From the NCBI GenBank assembly GCA_002471975.1, contig DKQZ01000097.1:1-29336 (forward strand): a stretch of DNA of 29,336 nt, written 5' to 3'. Numbering within the stretch: position 1 is the stretch's first letter; every line of letters starts with the position of its first letter. Positions 23,411 to 29,336 of this stretch are shown piece after piece. The position numbers and the translations under genes are program-made. The DNA comes from Dialister sp. UBA7295. GTDB taxonomy: Bacteria > Bacillota > Negativicutes > Veillonellales > Dialisteraceae. The notes under the pieces were generated by a model that did no database searches, was not told the origin of the DNA, and saw nothing but the letters and a program-made list of their open reading frames with translations.

Positions 23411-24252
23411 TGAAATTGACAGCCGAACAATTAAAAGGACGTATTAAAAGTTTGGCATTGAAGAATCATGCTGATGCAAGGATGATTCTTCGTATTTATA
23501 TGATGGAGCGATTTCTGGAAAGAGTATCTTTGTCTCAGTATAAAGACAACTTTATCCTAAAAGGCGGAGTTCTCGTCACATCCCTGATTGGGATAGCACT
23601 TCGGGCAACTATGGATATTGACACAACGATCAAAAACCTGAACGTTTCCGATAACGATATCAGAGAAATGATTGACCGAATCATTGCTATTCCACTTGAT
23701 GATGGGGTTTCCTTTCACATAAAACAAATTTCTCACATCATGGACGAAATGGAATATCCTGGAATCCGTGTAACATTGGATGGAATATCCGGAAAGCTTC
23801 TGATTCCTATGAAAATTGACATTTCTACCGGAGATGCTGTTACACCGAGAGAAGTTGGCTATGAATATAAATTACTACTGGAAAACCGTTCAATCGTACT
23901 GTGGTCATATAATATAGAAACCTTGTTGGCAGAGAAAATGCAAACCATATTGGTACGAGGCATTTTGAATACAAGAATGAGGGATTTTTATGATATTTAT
24001 GAATTAACAAAACTCTACTCCAACCAAATAGATAATAACGTTCTCAAAGCTGCCTTTCATGCCACCTGCCTGCAAAGGAACACTCTGCAAATTGAAAATA
24101 ACGGTTCCCATATTATTGATATAATCGGTGATGATGAACATATGAAGATATTATGGAAATCCTACCAGAGGAAATTCGGTTATGCCAGAGAAGCATCTTA
24201 TAATGATGCGATTCAAAGCATTACAAAGTTGTGGCAGCTATTGAAATCCTGA
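23407..24252 (+). CDS. AbiEii-family nucleotidyltransferase toxin (system 2)
   Basis: A 281-residue toxin. The core motifs are ILKGG (50-54), RATMDIDTT (66-74, metal-binding DxD), PMKIDISTGD (second acidic strand), and NIETLLAEKMQTIL with RMRDFYDIYEL. The start overlaps the antitoxin stop by four bases, after GGAGG. The reading frame is clearly richer in A and T than the housekeeping genes around it, a sign of separate acquisition. It belongs to the same family as the toxin of system 1 but is well diverged, so this is not a recent duplication. Confidence 0.87.
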   Translation: MMKLTAEQLKGRIKSLALKNHADARMILRIYMMERFLERVSLSQYKDNFILKGGVLVTSLIGIALRATMDIDTTIKNLNVSDNDIREMIDRIIAIPLDDGVSFHIKQISHIMDEMEYPGIRVTLDGISGKLLIPMKIDISTGDAVTPREVGYEYKLLLENRSIVLWSYNIETLLAEKMQTILVRGILNTRMRDFYDIYELTKLYSNQIDNNVLKAAFHATCLQRNTLQIENNGSHIIDIIGDDEHMKILWKSYQRKFGYAREASYNDAIQSITKLWQLLKS

Positions 24253-24273
24253 CTTTATAATCGTTTCAAATTC

Positions 24274-24316
24274 AAGACTCATAAACAAATTTCATGTTTG
24301 CTTGTGAGTCTTTTTA
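24274..24316 (+). terminator. Terminator after AbiE system 2
   Basis: AAGACTCA (24274-24281) pairs with TGAGTCTT (24305-24312), with further pairing inside, followed by a T-run. It ends the system 2 operon. Confidence 0.65.
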
Positions 24317-24428
24317 TATGGGAACATATGAGCAAATGGCATATACCTCTGAATCCATCTCTGCCCTGGCGCCCGCTTCACGTGAGCTTCTCCGACGGTA
24401 AGCCTGATCATCAGAAGATTTCCCCTCC

Positions 24429-24463
24429 CCGAAATCCCAAATCCGAAGTCCGAAATCCGTTCT
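24429..24463 (-). repeat. Heptamer array (element 14a)
   Basis: Five heptads on the plus strand: CCGAAAT, CCCAAAT, CCGAAGT, CCGAAAT, CCGTTCT. No hairpin is directly attached. The 488-nt gap between the toxin gene and livF holds this array and two complete elements and no gene that I can support. Confidence 0.55.
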
Positions 24464-24471
24464 TTCCAATC

Positions 24472-24553
24472 AAAAATGGCCTGCTATACGAATTGTGCAG
24501 GCCCACCTCCCCGAGACTCCCGACATCCCCGAGATCCCCGATATCCCCGACAC
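24472..24553 (-). repeat. Nonamer-hairpin element 14 (minus orientation)
   Basis: Five 9-nt words at 24509-24553 on the plus strand (CCCCGAGAC, TCCCGACAT, CCCCGAGAT, CCCCGATAT, CCCCGACAC). On the minus strand they run through GGGGAGGTGG into a hairpin (GGCCTGC 24478-24484 with GCAGGCC 24497-24503) and a TTTTTG tail. It has the same architecture as the heptamer elements with a different word length. Confidence 0.7.
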
Positions 24554-24584
24554 AAAAGTCATTGAAAAACAAATTTCCCATATA

Positions 24585-24660
24585 AAAATAGCGCCCTATA
24601 ATTTCAAGGCGCCACCTCCCCTAATCCCCAATTCCCAATTCCTGATCCCCCCAATCCCTA
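24585..24660 (-). repeat. Heptamer-hairpin element 15 (minus orientation)
   Basis: Words CCCTAAT, CCCCAAT, TCCCAAT, TCCTGAT and two degenerate ones (24619-24660, plus strand) next to a slightly eroded hairpin (GCGCC 24591-24595 with GGCGC 24608-24612), and a TATTTTTATA tail on the minus strand. The words match element 4 at 2826. Confidence 0.65.
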
Positions 24661-24670
24661 AAGATACAAA

Positions 24671-24700
24671 AGGAAAAGAGGACAGATGACTCTGTCCTCT
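24671..24700 (-). terminator. Terminator of the liv operon
   Basis: A perfect 10-bp stem (AGAGGACAGA 24677-24686 with TCTGTCCTCT 24691-24700), 4-nt loop, and TTTTCCTTTT on the minus strand, 41 nt after livF. Confidence 0.8.
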
Positions 24701-24740
24701 TCCCCGATCGTGTTTGCAGCGTGTCCGGCTGCTGTATGGT

Positions 24741-25463
24741 TTACTGTTTCTTCCTGCCGCCCAGATAGGCCGCCATGACATCCGGGTTATTTGCAACTTC
24801 CTGCGCCGGCCCTTCCATGACGATTTTGCCTGTCTCCATGACGTAGGCATAATCGGCGATCTGAAGTGCCTTTCTCGCATTCTGTTCTACAAGAAGTACA
24901 GTCGTACCCATTTTATTGATATCCCTGATAACGTCGAAAATCTGCTGAACTACAAGTGGAGCAAGCCCCATGGACGGTTCGTCCAGAAGCATGACTTCCG
25001 GCCTGGCCATCATGGCACGGCCGATGGCCAGCATCTGCTGTTCGCCACCGGAAAGGGTCCCGCCCAGCTGTCCCTGTCTTTCGAAGAGCCTGGGGAACCG
25101 TTCAAAGACTTTCGACAGGTCTTCAGCGATTTCTTTTTCATCTTTTCTCTGGAATGCGCCCATTTCCAGATTTTCACGGACCGTCATATTCTGGAGGATC
25201 TGGCGTCCTTCCGGGACGAGGACCAGCCCTCTCTTGACGATACGGTGTGTTTTCTTGCCGGAAATATTTTCCCCTTTGAAAATGACTTCCCCGGCCACCG
25301 GTTTCATGATGCCCATGATGGTCTTCATGGTGGTCGATTTTCCGGCACCGTTGGCGCCGATCATGGTGACGATCTTACCTTCCGGTACGGAGAGGGAAAT
25401 GCCTTTGAGGGCTTTGATATTTCCATAAGCCGCTTCTACATTTTTCAGTTCCAGGAGTGCCAT
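24741..25463 (-). CDS. livF: Branched-chain amino-acid ABC transporter ATPase LivF
   Basis: This 240-residue ATPase subunit pairs with LivG to power uptake of leucine, isoleucine and valine. Walker A GANGAGKST (36-44), signature LSGGEQQ (137-143) and Walker B VMLLDEPSMGLAPL (157-170) are intact; the EGRQIL stretch (85-90) and the C-terminal EVANNPDVMAAYLG are LivF-specific. Its ATG shares a base with the livG stop (TAATG), so the two are coupled. It is the last gene of the operon and is followed by a strong terminator. Confidence 0.93.
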   Translation of the reverse strand: MALLELKNVEAAYGNIKALKGISLSVPEGKIVTMIGANGAGKSTTMKTIMGIMKPVAGEVIFKGENISGKKTHRIVKRGLVLVPEGRQILQNMTVRENLEMGAFQRKDEKEIAEDLSKVFERFPRLFERQGQLGGTLSGGEQQMLAIGRAMMARPEVMLLDEPSMGLAPLVVQQIFDVIRDINKMGTTVLLVEQNARKALQIADYAYVMETGKIVMEGPAQEVANNPDVMAAYLGGRKKQ

Positions 25464-26230
25464 TATGCTTCATCCTCCTTGCCCAGGTAAGCTTCGATAA
25501 CTTTCGGATTGTTCTGTACTTCTTCCGGAACCCCTTCGGCCAGTTTACTGCCGAAATTGACGACCATGACATGATCACAGAGGCTCATGACCAGAGACAT
25601 ATCATGTTCGATGAGGATAATGGTGGTCCCGAATTTCGTCCGGATATTATGAATCAGTTCGGTGAGGGCTGCCGTTTCACTGTCATTCATGCCGGCTGCC
25701 GGTTCATCCAGAAGAATCAGTTTCGGCCGGGTGGCGAGAGCTCTTGCGATTTCCAGCTTTCTCTGTTTGCCGTAAGGAAGCTCCGTGGCCAGGCGGTCTG
25801 CATCTTCCCTGAGCCCTACGAAATCAAGAAGTTCCAAAGCTTCTTCCCGGGCCTCTTTTTCTTCCTTCTTCTGCGCGGAAGTGCGGAAGAAAGAGGCGAG
25901 GATTCCCGACTTCAGACGGTCATGATGGCCGACGAGGATATTTTCCAGCACCGTCATGCCCGCGAAAAGGCGGATATTCTGGAACGTACGGGCTACGCCC
26001 ATATTGATGATCTGGTACGGTTTCTTTCCTTCGATGGATTTCCCGTCGAGAAGGATATCTCCGCTGGTCACCTGGTAAACCCCGGTGATCAGGTTGAAAA
26101 TGGTGGTCTTCCCGGCGCCGTTTGGCCCGATGACCCCGAATATTTCCCCTTTTTCCACGGAGAAGGACATATTGGAAACAGCGGTGAGGCCGCCGAACTG
26201 TTTCACTACGTTTTTCATTTCAAGCAGCAT
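25463..26230 (-). CDS. livG: Branched-chain amino-acid ABC transporter ATPase LivG
   Basis: A 255-residue ATPase subunit. Walker A GPNGAGKTT (about 35-43), the LivG-type signature LPYGKQRKLEIARAL (about 151-165), Walker B LILLDEPAAGMN (about 171-182) and the LIEHDMSLVMSLCDHVMVV switch region are present. The start is either GTG at 26233 or ATG at 26230, both preceded by AAGGAGG; ATG is preferred. It overlaps the livM stop and the livF start. Confidence 0.93.
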   Translation of the reverse strand: MLLEMKNVVKQFGGLTAVSNMSFSVEKGEIFGVIGPNGAGKTTIFNLITGVYQVTSGDILLDGKSIEGKKPYQIINMGVARTFQNIRLFAGMTVLENILVGHHDRLKSGILASFFRTSAQKKEEKEAREEALELLDFVGLREDADRLATELPYGKQRKLEIARALATRPKLILLDEPAAGMNDSETAALTELIHNIRTKFGTTIILIEHDMSLVMSLCDHVMVVNFGSKLAEGVPEEVQNNPKVIEAYLGKEDEA

Positions 26231-27192
26231 CACTGTTTACCTCCTTCCGCGGAAACTTTCTGTTTTTTGCCAAATTTTTTGGAAATATATTTCACTGCAT
26301 CATAGGACAGGATGCCATCCGGACGGAATGCCATGAGGAGCACCAGCATCACGCCATAGATCATATCCCTGTATTCAGCCATTGCACGGAGAGATTCCGG
26401 AACGATGGTGAGGATGGTTGCACCCAGCACCGGTCCCCAGAGTACGTTGGAACCGCCGAATACGGCGTAAACCAGGATGTCTACGACCTTGCCCCAGGAG
26501 AAATCTGTCGGGCTGATGAAGAAAGTCGCATGAGCATAGAGAGCTCCGCCTACCCCTGCAAAGAATGCGGAGAAGAGGAAAGCCATCATTTTGAAACGAA
26601 CCACATTGATCCCGGAAAGAGCTGCCGCATATTCATCGGCCTTGACAGCTGCCCAGGCGCGGCCGATTCTGGAATGTTCCAGGCGGTACCAGAAGAAAAC
26701 GATAGCGATCACGATGACCAGGAGAACGATATTCATGAGCAGCTGGCCGCCGGTCTGGGAGTCGATTTCCAGTGCATCCAGGAGACCCATATCGCTGGCA
26801 TAATCAGAAAGAATGGAAGCCATGGAAGGAATGCCGGAGAAACCGAGTGCCCCGTGAGTGATATCCAGGTTCAAAGCGATAACGCGGACCACTTCACCGA
26901 AGCCCATGGTCGCGATAGCCAGGTACAGGCCTCTCAGACGAATGGTCGGCAGACCGATAATGAGGCCTACCAGCATGGCCATGCAGCCGCCCAGGAAAAT
27001 ACCGACCGGCATAGGCACCCCATGCTGCGCGGTGAGAATTGCGGAAGTATAAGCCCCCAGACTCATAAAGCCTGCATTGCCCAGGGAAAGGATACCGGTG
27101 CACACAGTCATATAAACCGTGAGAGCCAGTACGATATTGATGCATACGAAGGTGAATACCTGCAGGAAGTAGCCATTCAAAATTTCGTCCAT
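26230..27192 (-). CDS. livM: Branched-chain amino-acid ABC transporter permease LivM
   Basis: A 320-residue inner-membrane permease with about nine to ten hydrophobic helices (for example VFTFVCINIVLALTVYM, GIFLGGCMAMLVGLIIGLP, LLMNIVLLVIVIAIVFFWY). Family motifs are GNAGFMSLGAYTSAI near the N-terminus and AWAAVKADEYAAALSGINV (the coupling EAA-like loop) with KMMAFLFSAFFAGVGGALYA. LivM forms the channel with LivH. The start overlaps the livH stop by one base (TAATG), with a GGAGG upstream. Confidence 0.93.
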   Translation of the reverse strand: MDEILNGYFLQVFTFVCINIVLALTVYMTVCTGILSLGNAGFMSLGAYTSAILTAQHGVPMPVGIFLGGCMAMLVGLIIGLPTIRLRGLYLAIATMGFGEVVRVIALNLDITHGALGFSGIPSMASILSDYASDMGLLDALEIDSQTGGQLLMNIVLLVIVIAIVFFWYRLEHSRIGRAWAAVKADEYAAALSGINVVRFKMMAFLFSAFFAGVGGALYAHATFFISPTDFSWGKVVDILVYAVFGGSNVLWGPVLGATILTIVPESLRAMAEYRDMIYGVMLVLLMAFRPDGILSYDAVKYISKKFGKKQKVSAEGGKQ

Positions 27193-28073
27193 TACGGTCT
27201 GCCTCCTTTGCCTGCCTTGGAGAACAAACCTTCAGGGCGGATAAACAGAATGAGAATGATAATACCAAATGCCACAGCATCTCTATAGGTAGAAGAACCA
27301 TAAGCCACGGCAAATACTTCAGCAATACCGAGGATAAAGCCGCCTGCCATAGCGCCTTCCACATTGCCCAGGCCCCCCATGATGAGGACTGCCAGACCTT
27401 TGAGGCCCATAGCGGTACCCATGGTCGGTTCGATGGCATTGAAAGAAAGACCGATTAAAACGCCTGCTGCTGCGCCCAAAGCAGATGCCAGCATGACAGT
27501 AAACGTAATGATACGACTTGTATTGATACCAAGGAGCCCTGCCGTTTCCGCATTTTCAGAAGTAGCGCGGATGGCCTTGCCCAGCTTCGACTTATTCAGC
27601 ATCACAGTTAAAAGGACCATGAGGACTACCGCCGTACCCAGGGACACGATCTGGATACCGGAAATCTTGAAAAGTCCGAAATTCATGAGGCCATTATCGA
27701 AAGTAGCCGGGAAAGAACGGGTCTGCGGACCCCACACCATGAGGGCCACAGATTCCAGGAACGTGGAAACACCGATGGTAGAAATCAGCGGAGCCAGATG
27801 AGTCACCTTGCGGCGGCGGAGAGGCCGGAGAGCAAATATTTCCAATCCATACCCCAGAACCGCGCCACCGATCATAGCCCCGATGAGTGACGGGAAAATA
27901 CCCAATCCTGCTTCCGTTACGAGCAGGAGGCCGATGTAAGCGCCGATCATAAAGATGCCGCCATGTGCCATGTTAACGATATTCAATACGCCGAACACCA
28001 GCGTATAACCGATGGCAATGACCGCATAGGCGCTTCCCAGCGTTAAACCGTTGACAAGCTGTTGAAAAAACAC
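27192..28073 (-). CDS. livH: Branched-chain amino-acid ABC transporter permease LivH
   Basis: A 293-residue inner-membrane permease, partner of LivM. The N-terminus FFQQLVNGLTLGSAYAVIAIGYTLVFGVLNIVNMAHGG is the LivH signature; the coupling loop is IRATSENAETAGLLGINTSRII, and helices continue to the end. The frame stays open far upstream into the T-box, but those codons lie in the riboswitch. GTG at 28073 has AAAGGGG about 10 nt upstream; a TTG at 28082 is in frame but only 1 nt from that site. It is the first gene of the livHMGF operon and is controlled by the T-box upstream. No binding-protein gene (livJ/livK) lies in the operon. Confidence 0.9.
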   Translation of the reverse strand: MFFQQLVNGLTLGSAYAVIAIGYTLVFGVLNIVNMAHGGIFMIGAYIGLLLVTEAGLGIFPSLIGAMIGGAVLGYGLEIFALRPLRRRKVTHLAPLISTIGVSTFLESVALMVWGPQTRSFPATFDNGLMNFGLFKISGIQIVSLGTAVVLMVLLTVMLNKSKLGKAIRATSENAETAGLLGINTSRIITFTVMLASALGAAAGVLIGLSFNAIEPTMGTAMGLKGLAVLIMGGLGNVEGAMAGGFILGIAEVFAVAYGSSTYRDAVAFGIIILILFIRPEGLFSKAGKGGRP

Positions 28074-28127
28074 GATCTTCAATCCCCTTTCAAAAATAAG
28101 AAAAATTTCCAAAGAACGAAGGCATAT

Positions 28128-28170
28128 AAAAACGCCCCTGCTGTAATCTGGCGTCATTACAGCAGGGGCG
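28128..28170 (-). terminator. T-box terminator 2 (proximal to livH)
   Basis: A perfect 15-bp stem (28133-28147 with 28156-28170) and a run of five T residues on the minus strand. Its 5' arm contains the TCGCCCCT sequence that can pair with the T-box AGGG instead. Confidence 0.85.
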
Positions 28171-28238
28171 ACTAGGTCGCGGTACCACCCTGGTTTCTCA
28201 CTCATCGAAACCGGAGCATTCCATAGACTGATCCGTAT

Positions 28239-28276
28239 AAAAAACGCCCCTATTTCCGGTGAAGGAAATAGGGGCG
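28239..28276 (-). terminator. T-box terminator 1 (distal)
   Basis: A perfect 13-bp stem (28245-28257 with 28264-28276), loop of 6 nt, and six T residues on the minus strand. It is built like terminator 2 but with a different upper stem. Confidence 0.85.
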
Positions 28277-28635
28277 ACATGCGCGGTACCACCCTACATT
28301 ATACTCAGGTATTCACATCCGTAACGTGGAGTCTACGCCATTACCTACTATGTTCGGCTCAGGAGCTCACAGGTGATAGTCAGAAATGGAATGCACCGGC
28401 TTGCACCCTACCGCCGGCTCTCTATGCCATGGACCATTAAATCCCTTGTCCCGCTCATCGCTTTTCAGATTGCCCTTAACGGAGGCCCCGTCAGAAACTA
28501 CTTCATTCATCCCTGAAACTCCCGGGTGAGCCTGCTTCCCGCCTCACACTGACTTTCACCCTACCGTCAGCTCTCTAAAGATCCGCCTGGAAACATATCC
28601 CGATCCTTGCCATTCGTTCTTTCGTTGTGACATCT

Positions 28636-28663
28636 ATTGTAGCATGTTAAATTTAAATGTCAA
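28636..28663 (-). promoter_or_regulatory. Promoter of the liv operon
   Basis: Minus strand TTGACA (28658-28663), 16-nt spacer, TACAAT (28636-28641) with TGC before the -10. Start near 28629, just before the first T-box stem. Confidence 0.8.
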
Positions 28664-28694
28664 TACAGATAACGTAAAATTTTGGAAATAAACG

Positions 28695-28812
28695 GATTCG
28701 AGATTCGTTATTCGTTGTTCGTTATTCGTTGTCCGTGGTCCGTGGTCCGTGGTCCGTGGTCCGTGGTCCGTGAAGGTGGCGGGCATCAGAATCATAAAGC
28801 CCGCCCTTTTAT
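28695..28812 (+). repeat. Heptamer-hairpin element 16 (plus orientation, longest array)
   Basis: Eleven in-phase heptads (28695-28771) drift from GATTCGA, GATTCGT, TATTCGT, TGTTCGT through TGTCCGT to five GGTCCGT words. Junction GAAGGTGG, hairpin (GGCGGGC 28778-28784 with GCCCGCC 28799-28805), then CTTTTATATA. It is the longest and most regular copy. Confidence 0.85.
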
Positions 28813-28842
28813 ATATGAAACTACAGGATATCAGCTTTTGTT

Positions 28843-28916
28843 TCGGGGCTGTCGGGATTATCGGGATTCCCGGGGCTGTCGGGAAGGTGCGGCGCAAACT
28901 CATGAGCGCCGTAGAT
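28843..28916 (+). repeat. Nonamer-hairpin element 17 (plus orientation)
   Basis: Five 9-nt words (TCGGGGCTG, TCGGGATTA, TCGGGATTC, CCGGGGCTG, TCGGGAAGG at 28843-28887), then GGTG, a hairpin (CGGCGC 28890-28895 with GCGCCG 28906-28911) and an AT-rich tail. It is the reverse-complement word family of element 14. Confidence 0.7.
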
Positions 28917-28929
28917 TATATACTTTTCT

Positions 28930-29336
28930 TCATTCAGAACTACAGGTTCTGGCAAAAAATGAGGAAGACGAAAAGCATGCTGCTGGGCACCACCTTCCCT
29001 GGATGGACAGCCTGCGGAGCAGGCGGATAGGTGTTTTATCGGTGCATGTCGAAAATGAGGCTGACTGCAAACCGGCATATGGGAAAAATTGACTCTATCG
29101 AAACGTGGAAAGGCTCCCCTCGATAGGGCAACCGGTGAGGGGGAACTGCACAATCATGGTAAATAAAAAATGACTCAGCCCAAAAGCATGCTATCGTTCA
29201 AGCCCTCCCAGGTTTTGGGAGGGTGCCTGAGCGAAGCGAAGGCGGGTGGGTTCATCTATCGTACGAGGCACCTATGAGGCTAAATGCCAAAACACACTCG
29301 GAACAAATGAGATAATCGTCAAGCAAGTGCTCTCCC
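28930..29336 (+). ncRNA. Structured noncoding region, possible OMEGA/HEARO-type RNA, cut by the window end
   Basis: No protein can be supported here. The stretch holds many hairpins: GCCTGC 29010-29015 with GCAGGC 29019-29024; CTATCGA 29095-29101 with TCGATAG 29120-29126; CCCTCCC 29203-29209 with GGGAGGG 29217-29223; and TCCCCTC near 29115 that could pair with GAGGGGGA near 29137. Single-stranded-looking blocks such as CTGCAAACCGG (29065-29075) and GGGCAACCGGTGAGG lie between. This mix recalls my memory of the HEARO RNA that accompanies IscB endonucleases, but I cannot verify it. If so, an iscB gene might begin just beyond 29336. A group II intron or another large RNA remains possible. Confidence 0.4.

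Larger units (their letters stand above)
28125..28629 (-). ncRNA. Tandem T-box riboswitch (Leu-like and Ile-like specifiers) of the liv operon
   Basis: On the minus strand two stem I domains each carry the AG-bulge pattern (AGAGAGCTGACGG near 28574-28562 and AGAGAGCCGGCGG near 28424-28412). The specifier regions align as CTC-ACC-CGG-GAG (codon at 28528-28530, Leu) and ATC-ACC-TGT-GAG (codon at 28375-28377, Ile). Stem III-like GACGG/CCGTTA follows the first. Then come two antiterminator cores, AGGGTGGTACCGCG at 28282-28295 and 28178-28191, each followed by its own terminator. The TGGT bulge in both fits tRNAs with A73, as Leu and Ile tRNAs have. Uncharged tRNA should allow read-through into livHMGF. 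There is no T-box core between the two stem I domains. Confidence 0.9.

Noticed and set aside
28074..28292. 73-codon N-terminal extension of livH
   Set aside because: These codons lie inside the T-box terminators and antiterminator; the family N-terminus begins at the GTG at 28073.
28695..28771. Heptamer arrays as CRISPR arrays
   Set aside because: Units are 7 or 9 nt and directly adjacent, with no spacers of 30 nt or longer and no cas gene.
28821..29153. 110-codon minus-strand frame at the right end
   Set aside because: It runs through an array-hairpin element and the structured noncoding region, with no ribosome binding site or family resemblance.

Overview
The window looks like chromosome from a Gram-negative member of the Firmicutes (class Negativicutes; a Dialister-like genus is my best guess, by inference only). 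A Firmicutes-type rimP-nusA-rnpM-ylxQ-infB operon, a T-box riboswitch and a YdjG/H/I cluster sit beside a TonB-dependent outer-membrane receptor and a lytic transglycosylase, a mixture expected of diderm Firmicutes. No rRNA, tRNA, CRISPR array, phage gene or transposase gene was found.

Layout. Positions 345-4179 (minus strand): a Rid-family protein and a three-gene membrane-stress-like cluster (SPFH/zinc-ribbon, zinc-ribbon membrane protein, TPM protein) matching Bacillus subtilis ydjI-ydjG-ydjH. Positions 4180-5060: a gene-poor stretch with a 31-residue peptide gene that has its own promoter-like sequence, ribosome binding site and terminators. Positions 5068-13485 (minus): the translation/RNA cluster rimP-nusA-rnpM-ylxQ-infB, then, after a terminator and a new promoter, rbfA-nrnA-truB-ribF. 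Positions 13727-15189 (minus): an AbiEi/AbiEii type IV toxin-antitoxin pair. Positions 15472-20306 (minus): polA, coaE, a lytic transglycosylase and an unknown gene. Positions 20626-22644 (plus): the TonB-dependent receptor. Positions 22829-24252 (plus): a second, AT-richer AbiEi/AbiEii pair. Positions 24741-28073 (minus): livHMGF, a branched-chain amino-acid ABC transporter without a binding protein, led by a T-box with two specifier domains (Ile- and Leu-like) followed by two antiterminator/terminator modules. Positions about 28930-29336: a noncoding, strongly structured stretch that may be an OMEGA/HEARO-type RNA cut by the window end.

The most striking feature is not a gene. About sixteen intergenic sites carry one recurring composite element: a tandem array of 7-nt (in two cases 9-nt) degenerate words, a junction close to GAAGGTGG, a GC-rich 5-9 bp hairpin with an AT-rich loop, and often a T-rich tail. 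The words differ between sites but fall into a few families, the architecture and orientation are retained, and several copies lie tail to tail in pairs. Many could act as transcription terminators. Heptanucleotide repeats are known from cyanobacteria (STRR repeats), but I know of no described family with this architecture, and it is the best candidate here for something undescribed.
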